A stretch of DNA of 64,000 nt from Euglena gracilis (Eukaryota > Euglenida > Euglenophyceae > Euglenales): positions 7,567,114 to 7,631,113 of the forward strand of contig CP154957.1 in the NCBI GenBank assembly GCA_039621445.1, in the 5' to 3' direction. Below are positions 22,440 through 33,015 of this stretch, in pieces. Made by a program: the position numbers and the translations under genes. The notes beneath the pieces are model-generated. The model was not told the origin of the DNA. It saw nothing but the letters and a program-made list of their open reading frames with translations, and made no database searches. Position 1 is the stretch's first letter. The number at the start of each line of letters is the position of its first letter.

Positions 22440-23310
22440 ATGTCTCGGCCTGACAAATGTGCCTCTGGAAACCCTCTACCAGTACAAGGGGGGGGGGTGG
22501 AACAGGGAAAATTGCCATGAGAAGAATTCTGGTCGAAATTCTTTCTCAGATTCCAGGTGTTTCCCCACCATCATAGGGACTTGTCCAGGATTTTTTCCAA
22601 CAGGTGTTTAAAAAAATCAATAGCCTCAAGTTCCAACGCCAAAAATGACGTGGATTTTCTCTTTCCAAATTAACTGTTCAAAATTTGTATTGGTTTTCCA
22701 AAATCAAGGAAAACATTTGCGATGGGGTTTTTTGCTTTTTGGGGGGGATTTTGGAGCTTAGGATTTTTTCAATTTTCGAAATTTGAAGCCTCAAGAATGG
22801 ATATGAAAAGATAAGAAAAAATAATGTATTTTCTTGAATGGATAGAATGGATTGGGTTCACATGTGTCTTCCTATAATTTTTTGCAGCCATTTTCAGCGG
22901 GCAGGATTTTTTGAGATTGGTCTAGAATCTCTTCCAACAGAATTTTCTCAGCGACAGATCCCCCCCTGGAAACTCCCCATCACAAAGTAAAATAAAGGGG
23001 AAAACGAACGACCAGTATTGAAACCGTTGCCCAGCAAAAAAAATTTTCCTCGCTCCACCTGTAGCCCAAAATACAGCCATTTTTCAGCTCATTCTGGTGC
23101 ATGTTTTTGAGCGATTTATACGGTCTGGACATCCTAAAGGAATTCCTTAAAACACCCCATCTAACAGTGTTTTGCAATGCATCCCCTAAGCAGAGCTACA
23201 GACTCTGCCATTTTTGCCATTTTGGAGTCGAAAACACAAGTTTCTCAAAAATTTTCAAATGAAGCAAAATAACAGAAAATGTCCGGTGACGAGAAAAAAA
23301 CCCTGGGAAC
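22440..23310. other. Stretch without a recognised gene
   Basis: Unique, A/T-leaning sequence with two G runs and a direct repeat CATGATGTCTCGGCCT at 22420-22450; no exon supported. Confidence 0.4.
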
Positions 23311-23317
23311 CTCATAT

Positions 23318-23514
23318 TAACCCCCCCCCCCAAACATAAGCAACCGGTAGCTCATATTTGGGGATCCGAAAATTGGTTTCAGGGGTTGCTTAGATTTGGG
23401 GTCGCTTATTTCTGCCGTTTTTATGCTGTTTTAATGAAAATTCCTTCATGAATCCAGTGAGGGGTTGCTTATGTTTGAATGTTGCTTCTAGAGGGGTTGC
23501 TTATACTTGGGGGT
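23318..23514. mobile_element. MITE-like element, CCAAACATAAGCAACC family
   Basis: The left end is a C run then AAACATAAGCAACC; the right end is GGTTGCTTATACTTGGGGG. Internal copies of GGGTTGCTTAGATTTGGGG and GGGTTGCTTATGTTTG. Same plan as the other homopolymer-capped elements. Confidence 0.5.
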
Positions 23515-23904
23515 TGTCATCCATTCTCCCTGAAATTGTGAAAAACTTTGGAATTTACGGAAAGTTTGTTGGTTTTGTGGGGCTCTGGAACGTCAGGCAT
23601 TCCGGTGTTGCCATTCGTTGCACGACTCAGGGCCTGACCCGCCTCTACAGCTGTCCAATGCCCAGGACACCTCCCGACGTGCCCCCCCCCCTCCCCCGGC
23701 CCCGGCATAGGGGCCAATTCTCTGCAAAAATGGGCAACTCCACAAACCAAACCAACTCCACTTATTTTGAGTCGGACGACCAACTGTTTCCAAAATGCAG
23801 GAATCACGCCGAGGGATTTTCAGCAGAATCGTGCCCTGTGGCAGATCCTGCTGAAAAGAAGCCCTGTGGCGGTCGCCGGCCCCTGGGCTTCTTCCGGTCC
23901 TCTG

Positions 23905-24006
23905 AGTGAAGCCAGTGCATGTCAAGGAAGGGCCGGATGGGGTCGGCCACGGACTTCCCGGCGCCAAATTCCACGATGGAACGGCAATACCATGAGTGGT
24001 GGGCAG
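23905..24006 (-). CDS. Candidate exon, unknown protein
   Basis: After CCCTGAAG the minus strand reads HHSWYCRSIVEFGAGKSVAD, then PIRPFLDMHWLHS, with balanced composition. The donor is not clear. No family recognised. Confidence 0.3.
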
Positions 24007-24009
24007 CTT

Positions 24010-24315
24010 CAGGGCACAGGACGGTCCTTAAGCAAATAAAAAAAAAAAACTCCGCTGTCCCCTGTCCCAGCACACTCAATAAAAAATATACAGGAAAATG
24101 GGCAAAGAAATTTGGCATTCTTCGGTGAGAACACAGGTCGACATCAGGGAAAAAAACTGATTCTTGGCATCCTTGGACCATCGCCCATCCACCCAAATCA
24201 TCAAAAAAAGTGTTTTTTGGACTTTTGAATCTTGGACCCTGTTCAAGTCCCAGTCCGGCCCTTGGTCGGCCCTTTGGCCGAAAGGGGGGCGGTCCTTAAG
24301 AAAATAAAAAAAAAA
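24010..24315 (+). repeat. Dispersed SINE-like repeat with B-box-like motif, best copy
   Basis: Contains CACACTCAATAAAAAATATA, GGTCGACATCAGGG, GGACCATCGCCCATCCACCC, then GACCCTGTTCAAGTCCCAGT and GGCGGTCCTTAAGAAAATAA with an A-rich tail. The preceding sequence ends in the same tail (GGTCCTTAAGCAAATAAAAA). The opposite-orientation copy at 47935-48225 has GGGATTTGAAC, the complement of GTTCAAATCCC. Confidence 0.6.
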
Positions 24316-24319
24316 CTTT

Positions 24320-25590
24320 CCTGTCCCTTACAGACCGCCCTGTCAGGGCATGGGGAGCTTCCGCACACGGAGGAAGGAGGATGGGAGATGTCAACATTCC
24401 CCCACCCGGAGCAAGCTTTTGCTTAAGGAACTGGGAGGGGGTCCACTGGCTGGGGATTTTGCCAGTCACTGGGAAAAAAAACGCATTAGAAACTTCATTT
24501 CCACCTCGGCGCACAGCGCCGGAGGAAATTTATTTCAGGTTGGGGGACCCCATCTGAGTCCAGCCAGGGTCAAAAAAATTCGGCACTTCCCGCTGGTCAC
24601 TGGAAAAAAATCTCCATTAGCAAGCCTGCCAGCAGACTCCCCCCCCCCCGGGGGCAGGGTATAAAGCGAGAGGGAGAGGAGGGTCCTGGACCCTTCCCCC
24701 CCCTGGGAGGGGGGGGAGGGGTGGTCGACCCCCCCTCCCCCTTGGGTAAAAAAAATTCGTCACAAAGCGCCTGAAACATTTTTGAGGAGCTTCAAAAAAA
24801 ATTGCGTTTTCAGGTGATGTTTTCACCGCCAAAAAAAGATGATCAAAACATAGGTCAGCTGGCGAGAAGCGCTGGGGGGAAAATTTTTTGGTTCCATGGG
24901 GGGTCCGCGGACCCCCCTTGGCCTTGGGGGGGAGAAAGTCACACCTTCAGCGCTTCATGGCTTCAAAATAAAAATTGGGATTTCTTCTTTCTTTACTCTC
25001 AACAATCCAGAATAGTTGGGATAGAAAGAAATACAAACAAGAATTTTGAATTCTTCAAAAAAAAACTGAAAACACCACCACACATTGAAGAAACATTTCA
25101 CAATACCTCCCCCCCCCCGGTCGGAATACAGAGATTACAGGTCGTTTGACATAGGGAGGAATGTTGGGAGAGTCTTATTTTGCATTTTTTTCCCACGGGA
25201 GGGAATTTTTGGGTTGATGACGATGAAGAGCCCCCATGCGGGCTTTGAATTTCTGCCCTGTCTGACCACCCCTCCCCCTTGGGGGGAGGGGTGCAGACCA
25301 CTGGTATGCCTTCTTTAAAACAAGGCGATCATGATTACCCATCCATTGCAAACACATGTCTGAAGACTGCCACCAATGTCGATCAGTGATTGAACGCAGC
25401 AGGATATCAAGATGCGGGAGGTGCATGGGTGCATCTACCCGGGCCCAGATTCATCATCGTCTCCAGCGCCGGGCCGATGCTGGTCCAGTAGAGGGGCCAC
25501 CCCTCCATACTGATGCTGACCCCCTTGACCCGCTCCCCCCCATCCCCGCCCCTAATAATACGTGCACAATGCAGTTTGTTGCACACATTG
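24320..25590. other. Stretch without a firmly recognised gene
   Basis: Many C/G runs and GGCGC-type hairpins (24510, 24950). A partial TATGTCCAACGACC-family tip lies at 25105-25165. On the minus strand 25420-25520 reads GWPLYWTSIGPALETMMNLG before a GTAGATGC donor-like site, which could be a 3' exon of the flavin oxidoreductase. That link is unproven. Confidence 0.3.
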
Positions 25591-25596
25591 CCCAAG

Positions 25597-25665
25597 CACC
25601 CCCCCTATGTCCAACGACCGGTAACCTCTGTCCTCTGACTAGGGGGTTGTTGGAAATAGGGGGTA
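25597..25665. mobile_element. Tip-only copy of the TATGTCCAACGACC MITE family
   Basis: CCCCCCCTATGTCCAACGACC followed within 30 bp by GGGGGTTGTTGGAAATAGGG. Both tips are present but the interior is missing. Confidence 0.6.
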
Positions 25666-25979
25666 AGTGCGCAGCCCCAGGCCACCAAAGATACCGTCCT
25701 GGCCAGTTTGCAGCCCCCGGGGAAGGCCAAAAAAAAAAACGCTTAAAAAGCCAGTTTTTTTTTTATCGCTGACTGGATGTTTCGGAGTGACTGACAGGGT
25801 TTTGGCACCTGACCCTCCCGGGAGGGGGGTCGACCAGAATAGGCTGAAAGTGACTCAGCCCCAAAGGCCCCTGGGGATGGGATGGGAAGTGGTGCAAAAT
25901 GAAACTACCAAATTAAAAGGATGTTAAAAAAAAAGTCCATTCGGACGCATTTCTGATGCATTCGTAATAAATGCAAAGT

Positions 25980-26170
25980 CGTGCACAACCCCAGCGGGCC
26001 GAAACTGCAGTCAGTTGGAAGAGCGACACTTGCTGATACCGCCCAAATGCTGCCGCAAAGGCCTGCTCCGATTCAACGCTTTTCGAACTTTTTTCGCACT
26101 TTGCTTGCCTTTGGTGTGCTGCACCGTGAGGTTCAATTTGGACCATCCAGGGACCAATGGGGGGTTCTGG
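25980..26170 (-). CDS. Weak candidate exon, unknown protein
   Basis: Two minus-strand frames are open for over 45 codons; one reads LTVQHTKGKQSAKKVRKALN, the other AKCEKSSKSVESEQAFAAAF. No splice borders were fixed and no family recognised. Confidence 0.2.
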
Positions 26171-26324
26171 GCCCAGTCACCCCTTTCGGGTGCGGGGCTG
26201 GACACACACTAAGCAATAGAATGGACATGTACCATGGCACGGCCGCGTCGTAGTCTTGCAATGCCAGAGACAGGATCCCCTGTTCGGTGGCACCCGCCGC
26301 CCCTCACCGATCGGGTTCCTGCAA

Positions 26325-26645
26325 CCTCCGACCGGGGGGGGGGTCGTACGCACCAGGGGTTTTTTTAAGACCGGGGGGAGGGGGAGGGGATCCCACCCCC
26401 TGGGCCCCCCCCCGGGGGGGGCAAGGGGGGGTCCCGGGGGACCCACAAAAAAATGGCCTTAAAATAGCACTTTTCAAAAATTTTTGGCACCTTCGGCCCT
26501 GAAAAGTATATCCCACCCCCCTCCGGGGGACCCCCCCCCCGGGGGGGGCTCGGCCGAACCCACCCACCCTACCCCCCCTGGGGGTCCACGACTAAAAAAA
26601 ACCCCTGGTACGCACCCCTTGTCCTGCAACCCCGGGGGTGGTCGG
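26325..26645. mobile_element. G/C-capped inverted-repeat element (CACCAGGGGTTTTTTT family)
   Basis: The left arm has CGTACGCACCAGGGGTTTTT; the right arm has AAAAACCCCTGGTACGCACC, close to its reverse complement. Several C and G runs and a central TTGGCACCTTCGGCCCTGAA hairpin-like block. A partial relative lies at 44500-44710. Confidence 0.5.
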
Positions 26646-27129
26646 TATTGAGTGGTGGTGGGGGGGGACCTTGGATGTGCCAGAGAAGCATGGAAAAATG
26701 GAACAGAGTGTGTTTCAATCTTACAAAACAGAAGTCTCGTGGGATTGAAAATTGCTGGCTGTCAAGCTGAAATAGGTTGCATTTGAAGCTCTCAAACGGT
26801 GCTGGTAGGTGGGGCAAAGCTGCACAAGACAGAGTTTCGGTAAAATTTGTGGAAAATTGGTGAACGCGCCTGACTGAGAACTACAGTCATCGTGCGGAAA
26901 TGCTCCAGATTTAAGGAACTCTTCTCCTCTTGTTACATTCAACCCAAAAGAACGCCTTGGAGGGAAAATGCAGCACCACGAAATATCCACATGGGGCAAA
27001 GAACAATTCTTCATCCTGGCTGTCTCTGCAAGAGACCAAGGCCAACCCAACTCATGAACGTGCAGCATTCCCTCCGTGCCTTATGTGTGTTGTCACGCCG
27101 TTCCACAGGCAATAAATGTCGTCTTCTCC

Positions 27130-27374
27130 AGATGCAGGGTCCAAACCTTCCAAAAGGGCAGCCTGGCCTCCAGCTTCCCCTCCAGCAGCTGTTTAGGCCT
27201 GTCAGGCAAGATGCACAGTGGGCGGCCGATGCCGATAACCTCGCAGTCCTTGTTGGTAAGGCACTGCTCCATGAAGGCCCGGGACCGGAACCCGCCCGTC
27301 ACCATGAGGGGCATCGTGGTCACTGCGGCCAGGCCTCTGTGCCATTGGGCGGACTCCACCACCCCACAGGACAA
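27130..27374 (-). CDS. NADH:flavin oxidoreductase (Old Yellow Enzyme family), C-terminal exon
   Basis: Minus-strand frame with MPLMVTGGFRSRAFM, then CEVIGIGRPLCILPDRPKQL and LEGKLEARLPFW. In this family the first motif is the beta-strand/loop that helps bind the FMN phosphate (TGGF.[ST]R), and G-[LI]-G-R-P at the end of the barrel completes the phosphate site. The enzyme reduces activated alkenes or acts as an NADH oxidase using FMN. The 5' border is likely at the AG before GTGACCACG or AGGCCTGG. The frame passes a donor-like TTTTGGAAG/GTTTGG near 27155. The upstream exon is at about 28.0 kb. Confidence 0.8.
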
Positions 27375-27589
27375 AAATTACAAGAATTACAAAAATTGCA
27401 GACAACCATTACAAAATTGCAAAACTTACAAAAATTACCAAAAAAACAAAAAAATACAGCAGAAAAACATCATGGGAAACCACTGAGACTTTCCCACGAT
27501 TTTTCAAATCGAAGTTTTCCCATAGGGTTTGCCCCACAAGAATTTACCCCCATAATTTTTGTTTCCGGTGATTTTTGTCCGAACTGTTT

Positions 27590-27716
27590 GTCCAATGACC
27601 AGTAAACTCTGTCCCCGCCGACCGGGTGGTCATTGGACATAAGGTTCTGAACAAAAAGGCGTCCTCTGACCGGGGGGGGCAGACATAGGGGGGTCGTTGG
27701 GCATAGGGGGAGGGGA
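27590..27716. mobile_element. Short copy of the TATGTCCAACGACC MITE family
   Basis: Starts TTTGTCCAATGACCAGTAAAC and ends GGTCGTTGGGCATAGGGG, with internal GGTCATTGGACATAAGG and AAAAAGGCGTCCTCTGACCG. The interior is deleted relative to 10379-10788. Confidence 0.6.
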
Positions 27717-27971
27717 GTACGCCTTCGTAGCTCCCCCACCGGCTGTATTCTTTGCGCCAAATTGCCAGGCCTGATCAGTCACTGTCATTTTCTGAAACAC
27801 CACCAGGGAGATTGGGGCATTGGCTGAAAAGAGGCCGAAAAGGCAGGAATCAGGGATCATAACTCATCTTTTCTTTCAATAACTTCCTCATCTTTCAGGT
27901 CTCCCTTCTGACGAGAGGGCGATGAATTCGCAAGGCATCACGGTTGCCTTTCGGAACAAGAAAACGCCTTG

Positions 27972-28012
27972 AGTCCTGCATGTGGAGCGGACCAGCTTCG
28001 CGAACTCCAAGA
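27972..28012 (-). CDS. NADH:flavin oxidoreductase, upstream exon fragment
   Basis: Minus-strand GVFLEFAKLVRSTC corresponds to the conserved YFLEFA..[IV]R helix that directly precedes the TGGFRSR strand in this family. That fits the exon at 27130-27374, about 0.6 kb downstream. Exact borders are not clear (possible AG at GGTCGAG, possible GT at AAGCTG/GTCC). Earlier exons (barrel N-terminus, catalytic His/Tyr) were not found in the window. Confidence 0.55.
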
Positions 28013-28039
28013 AAAACCCCTCGACCGCAGGCTGCCTTT

Positions 28040-28715
28040 GCTTTTACGGGGGATTGGGTGCTATCAGAGGTAATTGCAGAGCTTTGCTCAAGGACCCCCC
28101 CCCCAGGGGGTCCAGCTTAGAGGTTGAAAATTTGGGCTGGCTGGAAAGAGGCTTATCCCCCCCATATGGGGGGGGGGGGGTTGGAGCCAGGCTGGCCCTA
28201 CCTGGGGTCGAACCGGGTGCTAAAAAGTCGAAATAACAAAAATGTCCCAAAAATGCCAATTATGCGAAAAATTGATGTTTTGACGCCCAAAATGTCCTGG
28301 ACAGGATTTTTCCGACCCATTTTTACCCATTTTTGGCCCATTTTTGTACCCCCGAAAGCGAAAAATCTGTTACTGTTCAGCTGCCCAGAGGGCGGCTGGA
28401 AATAAATAAATCTCGTTGATGGGGGGGGGGGCTGGAAAAAGGCTGCTGGCTGGCTGGACCCCCCGGGGGGGGGGTCAAATTTCCTTAAGCAACGCCCTGG
28501 GTAATAAGCTTGATGAGCTTGATTCGTCCGACCTGTGTTTCCTTTTTCCCGCAGGTAAAGTCCGGACAAAAATCACGGGAGACAAAAACTATGGGAAACT
28601 ACCCTGATTTTCAGATATTTTTCCCCATAATCTTTGTCCAGCGTTCTTTGGGGGAGCCACTTTCAAGGGTGGTCTTTCACACACAAATAGAAAGTGCAAG
28701 GTAACGCTGTGGATT
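28040..28715. other. Stretch without a recognised gene
   Basis: Pairs of G and C runs (28095, 28160, 28430, 28465) and CCATTTTTGGCCCATTTTTG at 28318-28345; no exon supported. Confidence 0.4.
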
Positions 28716-28724
28716 CTTGGGGTA

Positions 28725-29045
28725 GGGGGGTAGATCTGGCCTGGGGGGGGGGTTGTGGGCCGACCCTAGGGTCGGCCCACGGTCGCCAAAGGTCGCCAAA
28801 GGTCGCCCAAGGAGCCGTCCGGGAGACCCCCCTAGTGGGCCGACCCTAGGGTCGCCGACCCCAGGGTCGACTTAGGGTCGTGGGCCGACCCCAGGGTCGG
28901 CCCACCCCACGACCTCCCCCCCCCCTACAACCCTAGGGTCGACTTAGGGTCGGTCGGCCCACCCCACGACCTCCCCCCCCCTACAACCCCAGGGTCGACT
29001 TAGGGTCGGCCCACCCCACGACCTCCCCCCCCCCTGCAACCCAAC
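28725..29045. repeat. Left terminal inverted repeat of the composite element
   Basis: Repeated palindromic modules CCGACCCTAGGGTCGG, GGGTCGACTTAGGGTCG and CACCCCACGACCTCCC with C runs. The reverse complements occur in 32395-32703 in mirrored order. Confidence 0.8.
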
Positions 29046-29345
29046 CCTAAGCTGGGCAAAAGGGATTTGCCCCCCAAATCAGTTGCGTTACACAAGGGAT
29101 TTGCCCCCCAAAACGGGTGGGTAACACAAGGGATTTTGTTATTTTGGGGCCCTGGAACAGTTGGGCAACAAAAGGGATTTGCCCCCCAGATCAGTTGGGC
29201 AACAAAAGGGATTTGCCCCCCAAAACGGGTGGGTAACACAAGGGATTTTGTTATTTTGGGGCCCTCGAACAGTTGGGCAACAAAAGGGATTTGCCCCCCA
29301 GATAAGTTGGGCAACAAAAGGGATTTGCCCCCCAAAACGGATAAA
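29046..29345. repeat. 112-bp tandem repeat, left array
   Basis: Units contain GGGCAACAAAAGGGATTTGC, GGGTAACACAAGGGATTTTG and TTATTTTGGGGCCCTCGAAC. Same orientation as the array at 31695-32370. Confidence 0.85.
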
Positions 29346-29369
29346 AGGGGTGTATTTTGTTAATGAAAG

Positions 29370-31690
29370 GGATAGGGTTAGGTCGACTTGCACCCGAGAA
29401 GGGGTTGGCAGATAAAAGGGGTTGGCAGATAAAAGGGGTTTATTTTGTTAATGAAAGGGATACTTGCACCCGAGAAGGGGTTGGCAGATAAAAGGGGTTT
29501 ATTTTGTTAATGAAAGGGATAGGGTTAGGTCGACTTGCACCCGAGAAGGGGTTGGCAGATAAAAGGGGTTTATTTTGTTAATGAAAGGGATAGGGTTAGG
29601 TCGACTTGCACCCGAGAAGGGGTTGGCGGATAAAAGGGGTTGGCAGATAAAAGGGGTGTATTTTGTTAATGAAAGGGATAGGGTTAGGTCGACTTGCACC
29701 CGAGAAGGGGTTGGCAGATAAAAGGGGTTTATTTTGTTAATGAAAGGGATAGGGTTAGGTCGACTTGCACCCGAGAAGGGGTTGGCGGATAAAAGGGGTT
29801 GGCAGATAAAAGGGGTGTATTTTGTTAATGAAAGGGATAGGGTTAGGTCGACTTGCACCCGAGAAGGGGTTGGCAGATAAAAGGGGTTTATTTTGTTAAT
29901 GAAAGGGATAGGGTTAGGTCGACTTGCACCCGAGAAGGGGTTGGCGGATAAAAGGGGTTGGCAGATAAAAGGGGTGTATTTTGTTAATGAAAGGGATAGG
30001 GTTAGGTCGACTTGCACCCGAGAAGGGGTTGGTAGATAAAAGGGGTTTATTTTGTTAATGAAAGGGATAGGGTTAGGTCGACTTGCACCCGAGAAGGGGT
30101 TGGCGGATAAAAGGGGTTGGCAGATAAAAGGGGTGTATTTTGTTAATGAAAGGGATAGGGTTAGGTCGACTTGCACCCGAGAAGGGGTTGGCAGATAAAA
30201 GGGGTTTATTTTGTTAATGAAAGGGATAGGGTTAGGTCGACTTGCACCCGAGAAGGGGTTGGCGGATAAAAGGGGTTGGCAGATAAAAGGGGTGTATTTT
30301 GTTAATGAAAGGGATAGGGTTAGGTCGACTTGCACCCGAGAAGGGGTTGGCAGATAAAAGGGGTTTATTTTGTTAATGAAAGGGATAGGGTTAGGTCGAC
30401 TTGCACCCGAGAAGGGGTTGGCGGATAAAAGGGGTTGGCAGATAAAAGGGGTGTATTTTGTTAATGAAAGGGATAGGGTTAGGTCGACTTGCACCCGAGA
30501 AGGGGTTGGCAGATAAAAGGGGTTTATTTTGTTAATGAAAGGGATAGGGTTAGGTCGACTTGCACCCGAGAAGGGGTTGGCGGATAAAAGGGGTTGGCAG
30601 ATAAAAGGGGTGTATTTTGTTAATGAAAGGGATAGGGTTAGGTCGACTTGCACCCGAGAAGGGGTTGGCAGATAAAAGGGGTTTATTTTGTTAATGAAAG
30701 GGATAGGGTTAGGTCGACTTGCACCCGAGAAGGGGTTGGCGGATAAAAGGGGTTGGCAGATAAAAGGGGTGTATTTTGTTAATGAAAGGGATAGGGTTAG
30801 GTCGACTTGCACCCGAGAAGGGGTTGGCAGATAAAAGGGGTTTATTTTGTTAATGAAAGGGATAGGGTTAGGTCGACTTGCACCCGAGAAGGGGTTGGCG
30901 GATAAAAGGGGTTGGCAGATAAAAGGGGTGTATTTTGTTAATGAAAGGGATAGGGTTAGGTCGACTTGCACCCGAGAAGGGGTTGGCGGATAAAAGGGGT
31001 TGGCAGTTAAAATGAGAGTATTTTGTTAATGAATGGGATAGGGTTAGGTCGACTTGCACCCGAGAAGGGGTTGGCGGATAAAAAAGGGGATTATTTTGTT
31101 TATGAAAGGGATAGGGTTAGGTCGACTTGCACCCGAGAAGGGGTTGGCAGATAAAAGGGGTTTATTTTGTTAATGAAAGGGATAGGGTTAGGTCGACTTG
31201 CACCCGAGAAGGGGTTGGTAGATAAAAGGGGTTTATTTTGTTAATGAAAGGGATAGGGTTAGGTCGACTTGCACCCGAGAAGGGGTTGGCGGATAAAAGG
31301 GGTTGGCAGATAAAAGGGGTGTATTTTGTTAATGAAAGGGATGGGGTTAGGTCGACTTGCACCCGAGAAGGGGTTGGCGGATAAAAGGGGTGTATTTTGT
31401 TAATGAAATGGATAGGGTTAGGTCGACTTGCACCCGAGAAGGGGTTGGTAGATAAAAGGGGTTTATTTTGTTAATGAAAGGGATAGGGTTAGGTCGACTT
31501 GCACCCGAGAAGGGGTTGGCGGATAAAAGGGGTTGGCAGATAAAAGGGGTGTATTTTGTTAATGAAAGGGATAGGGTTAGGTCGACTTGCACCCGAGAAG
31601 GGGTTGGTGGATAAAAGGGGTTGGCAGATAAAAGGGGTGTATTTTGTTAATGAAAGGGATAGGGTTAGGTCGACTTGCACCCGAGAAGGG
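29370..31690. repeat. Satellite with 159-bp higher-order unit (71 + 88 bp)
   Basis: Alternating monomers of 71 and 88 bp, both with TCGACTTGCACCCGAGAAGG and TGAAAGGGATAGGGTTAGG; the longer one has an extra 17-bp GGATAAAAGGGGTTGGC-type insert. The dimer of 159 bp repeats about nine times between 29531 and 30960, then becomes irregular. Because 159 is divisible by 3, a 490-residue minus-strand frame (29499-30971) stays open. It is a by-product of the repeat, with no start context or domain. Confidence 0.9.
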
Positions 31691-31694
31691 GTTG

Positions 31695-32370
31695 GTGGGT
31701 AACACAAGGGATTTTGTTATTTTGGGGCCCTCGAACAGTTGGGCAACAAAAGGGATTTGCCCCCCAGACCAGTTGGGCAACAGAAGGGATTTGCCCCCCA
31801 AATCGGGTGGGTAACACAAGGGATTTTGTTATTTTGGGGCCCTCGAACAGTTGGGCAACAAAAGGGATTTGCCCCCCAGACCAGTTGGGCAACAGAAGGG
31901 ATTTGCCCCCCAAATCGGGTGGGTAACACAAGGGATTTTGTTATTTTGGGGCCCTCGAACAGTTGGGCAACAAAAGGGATTTGCCCCCCAGATCAGTTGG
32001 GCAACACAAGGGATTTGCCCCCCAAAACGGGTGGGTAACACAAGGGATTTTGTTATTTTGGGGCCCTCGAACAGTTGGGCAACAAAAGGGATTTGCCCCC
32101 CACATCAGGTTGCAACAAAAGGGATTTGCCCCCCAAAACGGGTGGGTAACACAAGGGATTTTGTTATTTTGGGGCCCTCGAACAGTTGGGCAACTAAAGG
32201 GCTTTGCCCCCCAGATCAGTTGGGCAACACAACGGATTTGCCCCCCAAAACGGGTGGGTAACACAAGGGATTTTGTTATTTTGGGGCCCTCGAACAGTTG
32301 GGCAACAAAAGGGATTTGCCCCCAGATCAGTTGGGTTACACAAGGGATTTTGATATTTTGGTGCCCTCGA
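31695..32370. repeat. 112-bp tandem repeat, right array
   Basis: Six or so units, each with AACAAAAGGGATTTGCCCCC and TTATTTTGGGGCCCTCGAAC, spaced 112 bp (31739, 31851, 31963...). A truncated unit lies at 32090-32120. Confidence 0.85.
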
Positions 32371-32394
32371 ACACTTGGGAAAATTTTCTTTTTT

Positions 32395-32703
32395 TTTCTT
32401 TGGAGGGGGGGGGGAGGTCGTGGGGTGGGCCGACCCTAAGTCGACCCTGAGGTGGCAGGGGGGGGGAGGTCGCGGGGTGGGCCGACCCTAAGTCGACCCT
32501 AGGGTTGTAGGGGGGGGGGAGGTCGTGGGGTGGGCCGACCCTAAGTCGACCCTAGGGTCGGCCCACAAGGGTTTCTAGGGTCGCCACCCACTCCACAGCC
32601 TGGGGGGGGGTCGACCATAGCGACCTTTGGCGACCTTTGGCGACCGTGGGCCGACCCTAGGGTCGGCCCACAACCCCCCCCCCCCAGGCCAGATCCGGGA
32701 GCC
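32395..32703. repeat. Right terminal inverted repeat of the composite element
   Basis: GGAGGTCGTGGGGTGGGCC and CGACCCTAAGTCGACCC modules, ending GCGACCTTTGGCGACC, GTGGGCCGACCCTAGG and CCAGGCCAGATC. It mirrors 28725-29045. Confidence 0.8.
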
Positions 32704-32712
32704 CTTGGGGTA

Positions 32713-33015
32713 CATGTTGAAATGCAACCAGAAGTCCATTTTGACCATTTATTTCTGGAATTTTAAGTTAACTGTTTGCCAGAAAGTCTTCATCACAACT
32801 TAAAAAAATTGCAACCTTTTTCCTTGAAATTTTGAGTTTTCCCATAACTTTCTTAAGATCCCCAGAATTTTTGTCTCCTGTAATTCTTGTCTGTACTGCA
32901 CATATAGTGGGTGTATGTGTAGAATGCACGCAGGTGGACGTGTCCATATGCGTCTATATGTGCATGTGCATGTGCATGTTCACATATGTGTTGTGTGGGT
33001 GTCAGGCTATTGCTT
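32713..33015. other. Unique sequence with (TG/CATG)n stretch
   Basis: No gene. 32900-33000 is a degenerate ATGTGCATGTGCATG microsatellite. Confidence 0.5.

Larger units (their letters stand above)
28725..32703. mobile_element. Composite terminal-inverted-repeat element with internal satellite
   Basis: A 3,979-bp unit flanked by the 9-bp direct repeat CTTGGGGTA (28716-28724 and 32704-32712). Terminal inverted repeats of about 300 bp share GATCTGGCCTGG, GGTTGTGGGCCGACCCTAGG, GGTCGCCAAAGGTCGCC and palindromic GGGTCGGCCCAC blocks. Long inverted repeats plus a 9-bp target duplication are characteristic of Mutator-like (MULE) transposons, so the element is probably MULE-mobilised. It has no transposase and is therefore non-autonomous. 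The interior is two arrays of a 112-bp repeat around a satellite. Confidence 0.8.

Noticed and set aside
29499-30971. 490-residue open frame on the minus strand
   Set aside because: It is nine copies of a 53-residue translation of the 159-bp satellite inside a transposon; no domain and no gene context.
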